Positions 11,929 through 23,098 of a stretch of 64,000 nt of DNA are shown piece by piece. The translations under genes and the position numbers were made by a program. Every line of letters begins with the position of its first letter. Within the stretch, counting starts at the first letter, position 1. The notes below the pieces were generated by a model that did no database searches, was not told the origin of the DNA, and worked only from the letters and a program-made list of their open reading frames with translations. Origin of the DNA: Patiria miniata (lineage: Eukaryota > Echinodermata > Asteroidea > Valvatida > Asterinidae); the NCBI RefSeq assembly GCF_015706575.1, contig NW_024037070.1, positions 3,405,874 to 3,469,873 on the forward strand, read 5' to 3'.

Positions 11929-14900
11929 ATGTCTGGTGCGGATAGGTGGTATGAATACGTCGTGGTCGGTTGCGGGGGTATCGGCAGCAGTGCCGTGTAC
12001 TGGCTGGCTAAGCGAGCTGGCCAAAGTAAGTTGTAAATTATTATTTCCTGCTTGAATTCACAAAGTAGGCCCTACGGTGGCCTTGAAGGGCCTAGTAAAC
12101 TATTCTTGTAGTCGTACGACGATACGATTTTCTTGCACAACGTTGGGTTGTTCTGTGTGGTTTTTTTTTTGGGGGGGGGGAGGGGGACCTGGTTGTAGTG
12201 AGAAGTCGTTTAGCCTTAGCATGCTTAGGATAGTCTGGAAAATAAAATCACTTTTTCCGGGGGGGGTAAAAAGTCAAAGTCTGTTCGAGGCCGCCAAAAT
12301 TACTTTCTTATTTTCTATCTTTTGCAATTCTAGGACTGCATGTATCATATTAAAGGGTATAAAGCCCACAGGAACGAATGTGGTGTACCACTATAGCACC
12401 GATCCCTCGGTAATAATATTTATTTCCTTCGTGACCCAAGCTATTATGTAGGGCATTATCGTTAACTGAAAGCATAGAGCAAGGTTTGTTCCTTGCTCTA
12501 TGCTGAAAGGTACAACAAAAGCTCAACAATAAGTTGGGTTGGTCGAATTGATGTTTGTCATTGATGTGGAACCACGATGGCCTAGCTTGTTTGAGCGGAG
12601 CTGCGCTTGCGAATTGCGTGCCGCCGCCAATCCTTTGTGGTCAAAATTTAGCCTGGACCCCATGTTAACCGGCCAAAGCGCACAGCCAGATGACCTTGGA
12701 CACTATAGAGATAAGAGCTCCCGGGCTCTGTGTACAACATGTATATACACTAGCACTGCCTAGCACGTGTACAATACGTTTTTGTTTTTGTTTTTGTCTG
12801 AAAGACGTACTAGGTCTGGAGCAGTTCAAGTTGGGTCACGACCACGGCGGTTCACAGGACCATTCACGAATCATGTAAGAGATCTGAATGAGTCGGGGTC
12901 AAAGGCCATGACCATATTTATGAGACACTTACAATAAAATATTTTAACAAATTTTTTTATTGAAAAATGTTGAGATTCTCAAGCAGTGCTGGTGCAAACC
13001 GGCCCTATTCGGATATGTGAAAGAAAGATTTTGGTTGGCAGGACATTTCTAAAACAATGCCTAACAACCTAAGAGTTGCGTACGTTGATTTACCTTGACT
13101 TTTTACAGTAAGCTAGCAAAAGAAAAAAATATGGAGTTGATGGTTTCTGTTGAATTGTGCACCATTGTGAGGTACTGTCAGCATAAAAGCATTATATGAT
13201 CATTACCTTTCGTGCCTTTTATTCGTTTTTTCAATAACACCTCCACTCAACATCCAAAAAAGAATGTTGTTGAAGTTTCAGCTCAGTGGATGTTCGATTT
13301 CGTGTAGGCATATAAAGAACTCTTTATTTCCGTTGACTGATCATTGACAATCACCGACTTTTCTTGATTTCTTCTTTATAAGAGTGACAGCAAGCCGAAC
13401 GGAATAATTTCAAGGGGGGGGGGGTTAGTATCAGTACGATTTTTTTTTATCCAAGTAAGCTTTTTGGTAATAATTCGATAGCTTACTTTTGGGATATTGC
13501 AAATGATCCTGTATGCCTTTAAGCAGCATTAATTGCCTTGTTCTTAAGTTACGGGCACATTGCACGGCTTGGTTGAACTTGACTGAGCGCTGGCAACTCT
13601 CATCAGCTCTCAAGGGTGCATTAATGATCAAAATGATTTTTCTTTACTTGAAGACTTGAAAAGTTAAAGTTGTTGGATATTTTTCTGCAAGGGGTGGGGG
13701 GGGGGCGCCATGCTAGGTATGCCTTGTGAGACATTCCGAGTGTAATCTCGTGCAAATAGTAACTTGTTATATTTTTTTGGTATTACGATCGCAGCCGTCT
13801 GTCGTACAGTGACCCGCTGTACACCAAGCTAGCAGCGGGGGCATACGCCTGTTGGGACGAGGTTGAAAAGGAATCTGGACTGCAGTTGGTCTACAAGACT
13901 GGCGGCATCAACTTCAGTCGACGGGGAGGCCTGGCGGAGAAGATAGTGGATCGCTATGCCGAGTCCATGCAAGAGAATGACATCGAGTAAGTAAAGACGA
14001 CGATAATTAAGTAAGAGTCCGAGTCATCATGGTCGAGTCCGAGTCATTTTCCAATGTGACTCGAGTCTAGTCCGAGTCACGAAAATGTGACTCGAGTCCG
14101 ACTCGAGTCCGAGTCCTGGACTCGAGTCCTACAACACTGGATAATAACGATATTATGTCGATATCACAAGTATAGCTATACACAAGACATTGACCAATAA
14201 ACACTCGTTCGTCAATGATTCCTCCTTTCTATTTTGCCCAATGAACCCTGGAGGTTCGAAAATCTGGACGGTTTGCGACTCCACGAGCGCTTCCCGCAGT
14301 TCAGCGCCAGCGACAACTACCGGGCCGTCTATCAGAAAGACAGCGGGCTGGTGGACGCGGCGCTGGCTAACGCCGTGCACACGCAGCTAGCTCGCAAACA
14401 CGGAGCCACCATACTCGAGGAGACCAAAGTCGAACGGTTCGAGAAAACCAAAGATGGATCCTACCGGGTAGGCCTATACGTAAATGTTATCCGCTTACAA
14501 TGCGTAAACTGTAATATCTGTTCATGACACACAGGCCAATTTGTATACTGTCGACTTGCTCGTGCAAAAGAAGAACACAAGAGGCAAATCTTCTTTGTTA
14601 CTTGCTGAAGAATTGCCGAAAACTGTTGGAAAATGCACTTTGTTCTTGCTAAGGGTTCCTTCAGAACTTCTATTCCAGATTTTGATTTTAGTTGTTTTCA
14701 AGAGTTTACTGTGATGACTTTTTGGGTAGGTATTTACCAACCGAGGCACCTTCCGATGTAGGCGTTTAATCATCACGGCCGGGGCTTGGCTGAAGGGCGT
14801 GTTGTCGTCGGTCGGTGTTCAGCTTCCACTCACGGTCACCCAGGAGCAGGTACTCTACCTCGCCACACCAAACATCAGCGAGTTTACTAAGAGCAGGTAG

Positions 14901-17900
14901 GGGAACTGTGTGCACGAGTAGGCTATACCTCTCAACGGGTTACATTAACGGTGACAGTGAGAATTAAAGCGGGAGAGACCATTAGAAATGATGTGAGTTC
15001 GGAACATGTGCGGCTCGGAAAATCTAGCTGATTATTGAATATCCCCAAAGTGTGCCCAAAGAAATAACTACATAAAAATTATGGTAATTTTAACAAGCAT
15101 CATAGGGGGCCGTACAATGCGGCTTTACCCTTGTCGATGACCTTTGATACCAGCCTTCTTACTCAGGTCACATTGCTGGCTACGAATAGCTTGGAAATGT
15201 GCAATGTACAATAGGGTACTACATTTAATGTGCATGACTAGTTCCGCCCATTTTTACTAGACCCTACATGTTGTAAATCCCGAATATACAAAAACCGTAT
15301 CCACACTTTTTATTCCCGAAACTGTAAAATCGCGCCTTCCCCTGTCGACTTTGTCATAATACTGCAGATACCCCATTTGGATCTATCACACGGATAATGG
15401 CGACTTCTACGGCATGCCCATACACGGCAATTCAGGCGTCAAGATTGGCGTGGACGTCGGAGGTGATCATGTGACGGTAGAGACGCGGACCTACATCCCG
15501 AACCAGACGCGTCTCCAGCAGTGCCTTGACTTCTCCCGGGAACACATACCCGGGGTAAACACTGTTGTCAGATAAATTTACAGGAAAATAGTCTACTCTT
15601 TTAGCTCAACCCTAAAAGAACAAGGTTCTTCAAATCTGATGTACACGTATCGGTAAAACACTTTGAAAACGTTTTAGCCGAATTGAACAAAGCTGTAATC
15701 ACAGCCATGAATGTTGCATTCGTCCGTCCATGCATTAAGCGAGTTATACTGCGCACTTCAATGAAAAGAAAAGATATTTGGTACCCCTCGTAAAAAAAAA
15801 AATATGGTTCTAACGCAATGTCTTTTTCTTTTACGAAATTGGAGTCCAAACGTCCGCAAGACATCAATTAAAAACATAAATCGGCTCGGCATGAAAACAA
15901 ATTGCCCGATAATGATATCACGAAAACAAAAACCTCATTTTGGCGGATTTTGCTAGTTTTTTTGGCGTCAAATAGGTTACCAAATATGCTTCATGTTTAA
16001 ATAATAACGGCAGGCTGCTTTGTGCCCCTTATTTCCTCAGTCTTTGGGCCCGATTCTCTACGCGAAAACCTGTCTGTACACCATGCCACCGGACCGCCAC
16101 TTTGTGATTGACACGTGCCATCGAACCAATCACCCGGACGCTATCGTGTGCTGTGGAGCTGGACACGCCTTCAAGTGAGTACAGACTGATGCTGATTGGA
16201 GGGAGTCATGAATATGATTATTCATGAAGATTTTACGTGTCATGTTGATTAATGATTTAGAGTGATTGGTGACTGCATGCAGAAAGACTTACGAACCGGG
16301 ATTCTCAGATTTTACGAGAATCCAGCACATCCGGGCACCATGTTTAATAGGACCTACAACGTGTGTGATGTCCTATTTTTGTGCATTTATTGTTGTGTTC
16401 TGGCTGTGCCCATCCAATCAAAGGCGATGGGAATTTCGAAAGAAAGAAAAACATTACAATTTACAACACGTTCAAAAATAATGCAAATATTAATTTGTTG
16501 CTGGTGACTCATGATTATCAAATTAACAATGTTGACTTCAACTTCCGGCGTTCCATCGATCACGCAGATAACAATTGGGTAAATTCAAACACGGGAGTCT
16601 GTGACTAGACTAGTCAGTGTTTGGTACCAAGACGTTCACATAAAAAAAAGTGAACGTGGACTGCGAGACTTGCATACTTTATTAAAACTAACAGTTTAAG
16701 TTTTCGTGTTATACTTTTGAGAGCTGTCTGTTCACGTCCCGAATAAGCCATTTGCGAGTGACCTATACCCTTTGGGATTTAGATTTGAAAAACGTCTGGT
16801 ACACTGACTTGCTCAGAATGCTTGGCACATTTTAATTGTGAATTCTCCAGACCAAAGACACTTATGTTGCTAATCTCATGATTCGGGGCAAGCTCTTGCA
16901 TAATAATACGTAAAAGACGCTCAGCACCAATACATCGTTCACAATGGGTGAGAATGGCACAAAGACACCAGACCATGCCGGAGCTGGGGGTTGCTAGTTA
17001 AGCTTGCCCCGAATCGCATGATACAAGTAACGGTCTCTTTGGTCGGGAGAATGTAAAGTTAACACGTGCAAAGCATTGAATTAAGTCGGCGTTCCAGACA
17101 TTATTCAAATGTAACACGCAAATGGCTTATGGACCTGCATGTTTTCATTTTGTCTAACGGTCGTCGCTGGGGTTCGATTAATGTGCAACACAGGGCAAAT
17201 CTGGTTGAGTGTTTTTTGGGGTTTTTTGGCTTTGTACATGCTGCGTGAATATCATGTAACAGTAATCAGTCTTTGGAACAACGAGCTTTACTTATGACGT
17301 CATTACTCTGTTGATTTTCCGGAGAGTTAGTCTGAAAGAACCGACACATTTTTACGGGCATCGGACACAGAAATTAGGGCAGTGTTATTGTATGAACTTA
17401 CGAAATAGGCCTACATTTCATAAAAAAATATCGTTCAACAATCAAGAACCTCTTGAATGAAGCAGTCTGCCCTGAATGATATCCCAAAATAGCTTGACGA
17501 TATTTGCATAGATATTAATACGTTTCTTTTATTTATTGGTTTATGGACCGGAGGTTGGGAAGCATTGGAACACATTTATGCTGGTAGACCGTGACACTAT
17601 GGAGTGATTTGCATATCTACTCCGCAGAAAATGCGGGTACTCTGCCCTATCATTCAGTTCTATTCTCCCATTATGTTTCACACACGTCATATTTTTTTGG
17701 CTGGTACATGTATATATTTCTAGTCTGTGTGAGTTAACTGTCAGTTACCAAGTAGGTTGGTGTGGTACGATAAATCGATATCTCTGCGCATGCTTTGTTA
17801 ATGTTATTACCAAAATGCTGGTCCCACCATTAACATAGGCCTATACATGTAATACATGTACAAAATTAATAACTACAGATAAAGACAATTTGAACGCAAG

Positions 17901-18502
17901 ATTGCTGATTGTATTGACTTAACAAATGCCAGATTTTCTGGTCGTGACGCCCTCCCCCCAGTTTTGCCCGATTACAGAACCACATTGAACCAAGTACGAT
18001 TATACCGACTTTGTGTAAGAGAGATTCCATATCAGACAAAACATGAGCAAGAATACTGACGTCACATTTAATTTGTTTACATGTACATTAAGGGGCTTGG
18101 TGGCTCTCGCCTCCACCTGGCTCCCATAAGAAAGCTCACATGATACAAAATTTGACGTCAGGCCCATCATTGCATAACATTTTCAAATCAATGATTATAC
18201 AGATAAACACCCTCGCTATACAAAGATAGGTGGGGCACAAATGGGCTTTTTTTTCACGGTATATATCAGTTTCGTCGTTGCTGATGCCTTATAGGTCCTA
18301 CTTGTTTAAGGCTGTATACGATATGTTATCACATTTCAGGTTCGCCAGTGTGCTTGGTCGGGTCCTGAGCGAGCTCTCCATCGACGGACGAACCGAGTAC
18401 GACATCTCGGCCTTTAATCTGGGCCGGCCCGCCCTGCATGATCCCAGCTTCAAGCCACTCTTCCAGCTCGGCATCACCAAGCTCCAGGAAGCGAAGTTGT
18501 AG
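11929..18502 (+). CDS. PIPOX: Peroxisomal sarcosine oxidase / L-pipecolate oxidase, eight exons
   Basis: This is a flavoprotein oxidase that oxidises sarcosine or L-pipecolate, releasing hydrogen peroxide in peroxisomes. Exons with GT-AG borders and matching phases are 11929-12025, 12805-12874, 13795-13986, 14254-14467, 14730-14896, 15368-15554, 16041-16174 and 18340-18502. Together they give 407 aa, close to the usual family length of about 390. The N terminus has the FAD dinucleotide fold YVVVGCGGIGSSAVYWLAK, followed by LGLEQFKLGHDHGGSQDHSRI. Exon 7 has KTCLYTMPPDRHFVID, where the Cys is the expected covalent flavin attachment site, and CCGAGHAFK. The protein ends in AKL, a PTS1 peroxisomal import signal. 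All phases join without a break, so the gene looks functional. The start is the first ATG in frame before the dinucleotide fold. L-pipecolate versus sarcosine preference cannot be decided from sequence. Confidence 0.93.
12471..12504. repeat. Perfect 14-bp hairpin in PIPOX intron 1
   Basis: AGCATAGAGCAAGG and its exact reverse complement are separated by the 6-base loop TTTGTT. Its role is unknown. The word CATAGAGCAAGG recurs once near 46173. Confidence 0.8.
14031..14135. repeat. GAGTCCGAGTC minisatellite in PIPOX intron 3
   Basis: About nine imperfect copies of GACTCGAGTCCGAGTC-like words lie between exons 3 and 4, about 120 bp before exon 4. Confidence 0.75.
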
Positions 18503-18619
18503 AGAGAAAGGAACTTACCCCTCCCGCCCCGTGCCTTAAATCTCTTTTCACACTCGGCCTTGCAACCGGCGTTCCCATGGTGTCACACACGCTGATTTAA
18601 AGCTTAGCCAGAAACCAGA
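18503..18619. other. 3' untranslated or downstream region of PIPOX
   Basis: GC-rich sequence follows the TAG stop, then the sequence becomes AT-rich and meets a MITE. No strong polyadenylation signal precedes the MITE; an AATAAA lies inside the MITE near 18668. Confidence 0.4.
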
Positions 18620-18783
18620 CTATTCCTAATTTGCATTATGAGGCTCATGAATCCCAAACTTTTGGACTAATAAATGAACCAATACCAGAGTGAGTACGCT
18701 CTCACTACTACCTGCTCTCTCACCCTGGTATTGGATAATTCGCGTATCCAAAAGGTTGGGATACTTATGCAAATTAGGAATAG
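18620..18783. mobile_element. 164-bp foldback MITE
   Basis: CTATTCCTAATTTGCAT at the left end pairs with ATGCAAATTAGGAATAG at the right end. An inner pair, TCCCAAACTTTTGGA and TCCAAAAGGTTGGGA, extends the stem. It has no coding capacity and lies about 120 bp after the PIPOX stop codon. Confidence 0.65.
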
Positions 18784-19566
18784 TTTGGCGACTGGCTGTA
18801 CTTGAAATCGGCGTTTGTTTTGTAAACGGTATCTGGGGTAAAAACAGAATCAATTCGTTGAGGCGTGAGATCTGAATCTCATCCAGCCAATATGCAGTAT
18901 TACATTAAATATTAATAACAAGCAATTTGGAAAGGGGATGATTATTTTTGAGAAGGGAGTGGACGTATAGATAATTACGATGAACGAGAAAAACACGTAA
19001 TATATAACAATACCAAGTACACGAAATAAATCCATTACTTTCTAATTGCGGTATCGAATCAGGATACAGGAAGTAAGTTTCAAGACCAGGGCTTACTATT
19101 GAAAACGAGGTTGAAAATAAAGTCAGTCCTGGGGACGAGGAGGAATACATTGGGAAAGCATCTCTACAAGAATAATGTAGAATGATTCAGATCAATCATA
19201 CAAGAACGCAGATTTAAGAAACTGTGCAGTCATTATTATACAAACTAGAAAATTGTTGGTTTTTAAAAAAAAAACGTCTGGTCATTTTTTGGGTGAACGA
19301 TTGCTATGGGTCTTTTTTAAGGTATTAATGGAAATTGTTTAACATCAAATGACGAATCACGTCTAAGAATCTGAATGGAGTACGCAGGTAGGAATTAGTC
19401 ACGTATTCATTTCTGAAGAAAAAAAATATTGTCTCAAAGACAGGCATCAAAATGCAATGTAAGACTACAAACATAATGTATAGCAAATAGAGCATGTTTA
19501 ATCAGCATTTTCTGGTTTACACTGTTCATTTAAATAAAAGAATTGAAAAGTTGAACAAAGAAATTG

Positions 19567-19638
19567 ACTGTAGCGGGGTTTGAACCTGCGACCTCAGGAT
19601 AACCGTTCCGGTGCTCTACCAACTGAGCTATCCACCCC
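19567..19638 (-). repeat. tRNA-like sequence (pseudogene or SINE head)
   Basis: The minus strand reads GGGGTGGATAGCTCAGTTGG followed by a normal D-arm and a B-box AGGTTCAAACC, as in a tRNA. The acceptor stem pairs poorly. The anticodon stem has a mismatch, and the loop has C rather than U at position 33. These defects argue for a tRNA-derived pseudogene or SINE head rather than a working tRNA. The anticodon would read GGU if it were functional. Confidence 0.55.
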
Positions 19639-19639
19639 T

Positions 19640-20570
19640 ATGTTGGGGGTTCCCCAATTAGTCAACATCTTTGTTCAAGGGGCGGTAGTAAAGATATAAA
19701 TAAATAAAAGAAATATTAAACAGATATTTGAGACATATTTCATGAATGGAAATTGCTTTATGAGTATGTTTGAAATCGGTTCTCATTTTTTAATTTGTTT
19801 TTTGGTATTGCAGATTGTGGGCTGATAATGATATAGAGGGCTCATACATGGGGCTGGCTGATTTCAAGTAGTCAGACAGTAATGCTTTTCGGCCGTTTGC
19901 GCGCCGCCGATATCAACTAGCGCGGCAGTAGTGTACGTGTACGGTGTTATCATCCGATTAGGTCGTTTTTGTCCAGCATCCAGTGCAATATTGATATTGA
20001 CATTGACAGAACACGAACCGTGTATGTTTGATATTGAACCCCAGCTGTAATATGTTTAAATACTATGGAACACTGAGTCGCCCTCACTTTGCATATTGGG
20101 AATCGTGATTTCTGATTGATCAATTGAGTTTATGCATAATTGTATGGCAAAGGGATTGAAATATGAGGGCCTAAGTGTATTAATTAAAGGGGTTACAATT
20201 TGTTTGTATTCATAAGGCAGATAATTATGATAGTTTCTGTAGTGATTGGGGCAGGCAATTTTTAATGCCCTTGGGAAAGGCATTACCACTGATCCTGATT
20301 TACGTTCTCCGATTACCATTCATTGACCCGCGATTTAAGTGACGGATTGATATGGGGGGGGGGGCTGGTACCATCTGGGCGCTGTTCAAAACCAACAATT
20401 ATGCACACAAAAGGCTAATATATGATGCTTTTCAGGGCGATACATGTGCCAAATTCTTAAAAAGGCACCCAAAACGGCAGATGCCACAAAAAAGGGCATC
20501 ACTTCTTTTTTGAAAAGGACACTTGTTCAGGAAAAAGGCACTTCGTAAAAAAAGGGCACTCTTACAACAT
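19640..20570. other. Intergenic, no gene seen
   Basis: AT-rich spacer without a supported feature. Confidence 0.4.
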
Positions 20571-20629
20571 ATTTGGGGGGGGGGGGGTAAGCCCTCCCTT
20601 TTGCCCCCCCCCCCCCCCCCCCCCCCCCG
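20571..20629. repeat. Poly-G then poly-C tract
   Basis: A G run at about 20574-20588 is followed, 16 bases later, by a C run of about 25 bases. The two can pair as a hairpin or form a quadruplex, and this is also a likely place for assembly or sequencing error. Confidence 0.8.
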
Positions 20630-20657
20630 CTGGCTAGGCCTATGATTGGTTCGGATA

Positions 20658-20900
20658 GTGACCACACTTTGAAAGTGTTGAATCCAGCGGTTTAAATGTT
20701 GAATCCAGCGTTTTAAATGTTAAGTCCAATACTTATACTGTTAATTCAACAATTTCAGTGTTAATTCAACATTGTTCAAAGTGTTTACTTTGAAAGTGTT
20801 GAAGCAACATCTAAAATGTTAAAAGCGTTGGGTTTAACATTTATTTATGCTGGGTTCAATATTTAAAATGCTGGGTTCAACACTTTCAAAGAGTGGTCAC
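20658..20900. mobile_element. ~243-bp MITE with GTGACCAC ends
   Basis: The left end GTGACCACACTTTGAAAGTG matches the reverse complement of the right end CACTTTCAAAGAGTGGTCAC with one change. The interior is built of repeated words such as GTGTTGAATCCAGCG, TGTTAATTCAACA and TGCTGGGTTCAA. It has no coding capacity. Confidence 0.65.
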
Positions 20901-20927
20901 TGACCTATGTAAGTGTTGGATTCAGAA

Positions 20928-21175
20928 TAAATAATGAAAGGTTTGCGGAAACACCATGTGCGAATAATTTCTCAACTAACAGAATGGTTCTGAAAAGAAC
21001 CAGAGGTATTAACTCGACGTCCCGGTCAGTATGCTCTGACCGTCTTCAGGAGAGTGAAGACGGTCAGAGCATACTGACCGGAACGTCGAGTTTATACCTC
21101 TGGTTCTTTTCAGAACCATTCTCTTAGTTGAGAAATTATTCGCACATGGTGTTTCCGCAAACCTTTCATTATTTA
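20928..21175. repeat. 248-bp near-perfect foldback hairpin
   Basis: Two arms of about 118 bp are almost exact reverse complements around a loop at about 21047-21054. The inner stem reads GTCAGTATGCTCTGACCGTC and pairs with GACGGTCAGAGCATACTGAC. A transcript would form one long hairpin. It lies about 280 bp upstream of the UGT pseudogene start and is best read as a foldback or hairpin transposable element. Confidence 0.8.
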
Positions 21176-21453
21176 GTATCTCCACCATGCAAAGCCTCAA
21201 ATCCTACTTAGAACAGAATAATGCATATACAAATTGCGGCATAAACACACCTATACCCACATGAAATCGGAGCTGAGACTGTAGGTGTGGGCTCACTGAA
21301 CGAATAAAGATATGACTTGAGACGACTGACGGTCTCAGTAAGGAATTGCAGTGTTTTGAGGAAAGGAGCCACTTCAGCTACTTCAGCTGCAATCCTACCC
21401 AACACGTTTACCAGAAATACGTTGGTCGTTGCATGAATCTTTGCTGAGGTGTG

Positions 21454-22292
21454 ATGACCATGGAGATTAGGGTGCTTTTCCGTCGGATGGTGTAGGTCTT
21501 CGTTCCGGTAGTCTGTTTGCCTGCCTCAACGCAAGCCTACAAGATCCTATTCATTTCAGGGCTGGGTGGGCCAGGGAGTCATTTCTACATGGGCAGCATC
21601 ATTGCTGAGACCCTGGTAAAGAGGGGGCACAAGGTCACTTTTGTCATCAGCGATGCCTTCGTCTACCGTGCCAACAGCAGCCTGGCCGAACTCTTTGATT
21701 TCGAGGTGCACCCATCAACAGTCAGCCGGAGCCAAATGCGCGAGGGCCTGGTCACTTTTGGCGCTTCTATGAGGGGCGAGCCGAGCTCGACCTGGAAAAC
21801 GCTCAAACTGTGAATGTCCGGCGCGCTCAAAGCTGGAGGTACCGGTCGGATGCTGAACACCGCCAAATCCTTCGGCATCAGTGAGTTCTTTGCCGGTGAG
21901 TGCGACTCTGCCCTCTCTGATAATGACATGATGGAGCGGCTCCGATCTGCAAAATTCGACATCGTCGTCGGCGACATCTTGTACCCTTGCTTCATCCTGA
22001 TCGCGCAGAAGTTAAACCTCCGCTACGTGAACGTCATGAACGGCATCATCATGCCGATGGCACACAGCCGGCTGGCGGGCATTCCCAGCAATCCGGCCTA
22101 CATACCTGGAGCTCTGACGAAGTTCACGGACGATATGAGCGTCTTGCAGCGCTGCCTGAACGTCTTCGCATATGGCCTAAACGCCTTCCTGTACGACAAC
22201 TTCTTTCTTAGGCTTATATGTTCGATCGTCTCAAAACAAAGTACGGAATTCGACTGGAGATGAGCACGTACGAGTCACTGGGTCGGTTCGAG
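21454..22292 (+). pseudogene. UDP-glucuronosyltransferase pseudogene, 5' part of exon 1
   Basis: This is about 90 percent identical by eye to exon 1 of the intact UGT at 41866-46064, including upstream sequence from about 21300. Relative to that copy a TAG replaces a Trp codon at 21493-21495 and a TGA replaces another at 21811-21813. There is also a 4-base frameshift near 22210. At 22292 the exon is interrupted by the Polinton and resumes at 38478. The stretch at 21517-21810 remains open and keeps the donor-pocket start LFISGLGGPGSHFYMG, but no functional enzyme can be made. Confidence 0.88.
22287..22292. repeat. Left target-site duplication TTCGAG
   Basis: Six bases immediately left of the element, identical to 38472-38477. 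Six-base duplications are the hallmark of Polinton integrases. The intact UGT paralogue reads TCCGAG once at the matching site. Confidence 0.93.
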
Positions 22293-22566
22293 AGTAGTGA
22301 GTAGGGTCTTCATCGGACAAGACAAAAGAATTTTATGCATAATGCACAAAGACAATGGACTCATTAGCATATCAATGAAACCAATTAGCATATCGATGGA
22401 TGATGTTAGCATAATAAAAGAGCGCATGGGCGTGTGTAAGTTTTACCGGACAAAGGATGGGTCTAAAAAATGTATTGGACAAAGGGGGCAGCCCACCCGG
22501 CTAGATGGAATAGCGGACAGAGGAAAGACCTGAACCGGAATAGTGGACAAAGGGAGACTTGAGCCG
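22293..22566 (+). repeat. Left terminal inverted repeat of the Polinton
   Basis: It matches the reverse complement of 38191-38471 nearly base for base over 274 bp. The main difference is a shorter G run near 22490 (five Gs against about twelve in the other arm). It contains direct words ATTAGCATATC and the phrase GGACAAAGG repeated about four times. Confidence 0.93.
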
Positions 22567-22654
22567 GATTATGAATGTCAAACGTTTGAAATGACCAAGA
22601 CTATCATTTGTATTCATTCAAAGCAGTGTGCAAACAGTAAATAATAAAAACAAA

Positions 22655-22963
22655 ATGCAGGCCACACCAACAGAGCGCCAATTAAGCCGACTAGCTGGAA
22701 ATCTTGTTAAAAAATTGTTTTACTCTGGTCAGAATGGAGAGTGCGAGCGACCTTGGGAGAAGTTAATGATGAATCTCGGTCTATCAAGAGCCGCTATGTA
22801 TAGACATTTAGAGGAAAACAAATTTTGTGAATGGGGGCAATGTTTTAACGCACTTATAGAGTGGAAACGACGCGAATATAAAAATGCCACGATTGAACGA
22901 TTATTAAATGCCTGTCGATTTTGCGGTATTGATCATAACGCTTACAATTTTTTGCTGCAGTAA
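22655..22963 (+). CDS. Death-domain-like protein carried by the Polinton
   Basis: A 102-aa protein whose whole length follows the six-helix death-domain pattern. There is a helix around LSRLAGNLVKKL (10-21), then Trp34 in PWEKLMMNLGLS (33-44) and SRAAMYRHLEEN (44-55). Helix 4 has the typical Q..L..W at Gln62-Trp70 (QCFNALIEW), then ATIERLLNACRFCG (78-91) and a last helix ending NFLL. Death domains pair with one another in adaptors and receptors of apoptosis and Toll/NF-kB signalling. A stand-alone domain could act as a decoy, but that is inference. ATG at 22655 was chosen because the frame extends upstream only through a GTG. It is the first gene inside the left inverted repeat, convergent with the gene ending at 23099. 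It could instead be a chance helical protein; residue pattern makes that unlikely. Confidence 0.7.
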   Translation: MQATPTERQLSRLAGNLVKKLFYSGQNGECERPWEKLMMNLGLSRAAMYRHLEENKFCEWGQCFNALIEWKRREYKNATIERLLNACRFCGIDHNAYNFLLQ

Positions 22964-23098
22964 ACCATTACCCTTCCCCCCTTCCAAAAGAAAGACAGAA
23001 AGAAAGAAAGAAAGAAAACACAGATTAATCAGACACAGATTTCAATCTCTTTTTTGAAAATGTGTGGCCCTGAAAAGGGCCGGTTGGTTTTGTTTAAT
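22964..23098. other. Convergent intergenic gap with GAAA microsatellite
   Basis: 135 bp between two convergent stops. It holds an AAAG/GAAA repeat at about 22988-23020, a likely transcription-end region for both genes. Confidence 0.6.

Noticed and set aside
19567..19638. Functional tRNA gene
   Set aside because: The acceptor stem pairs poorly and the anticodon loop lacks U33, so I call it tRNA-like.
22297..22533. 78-codon frame inside the left terminal repeat, also present at the right end
   Set aside because: It simply reads through the inverted repeat in both arms, begins at a GTG and shows no protein-like composition. A terminal-repeat peptide cannot be excluded but is unsupported.
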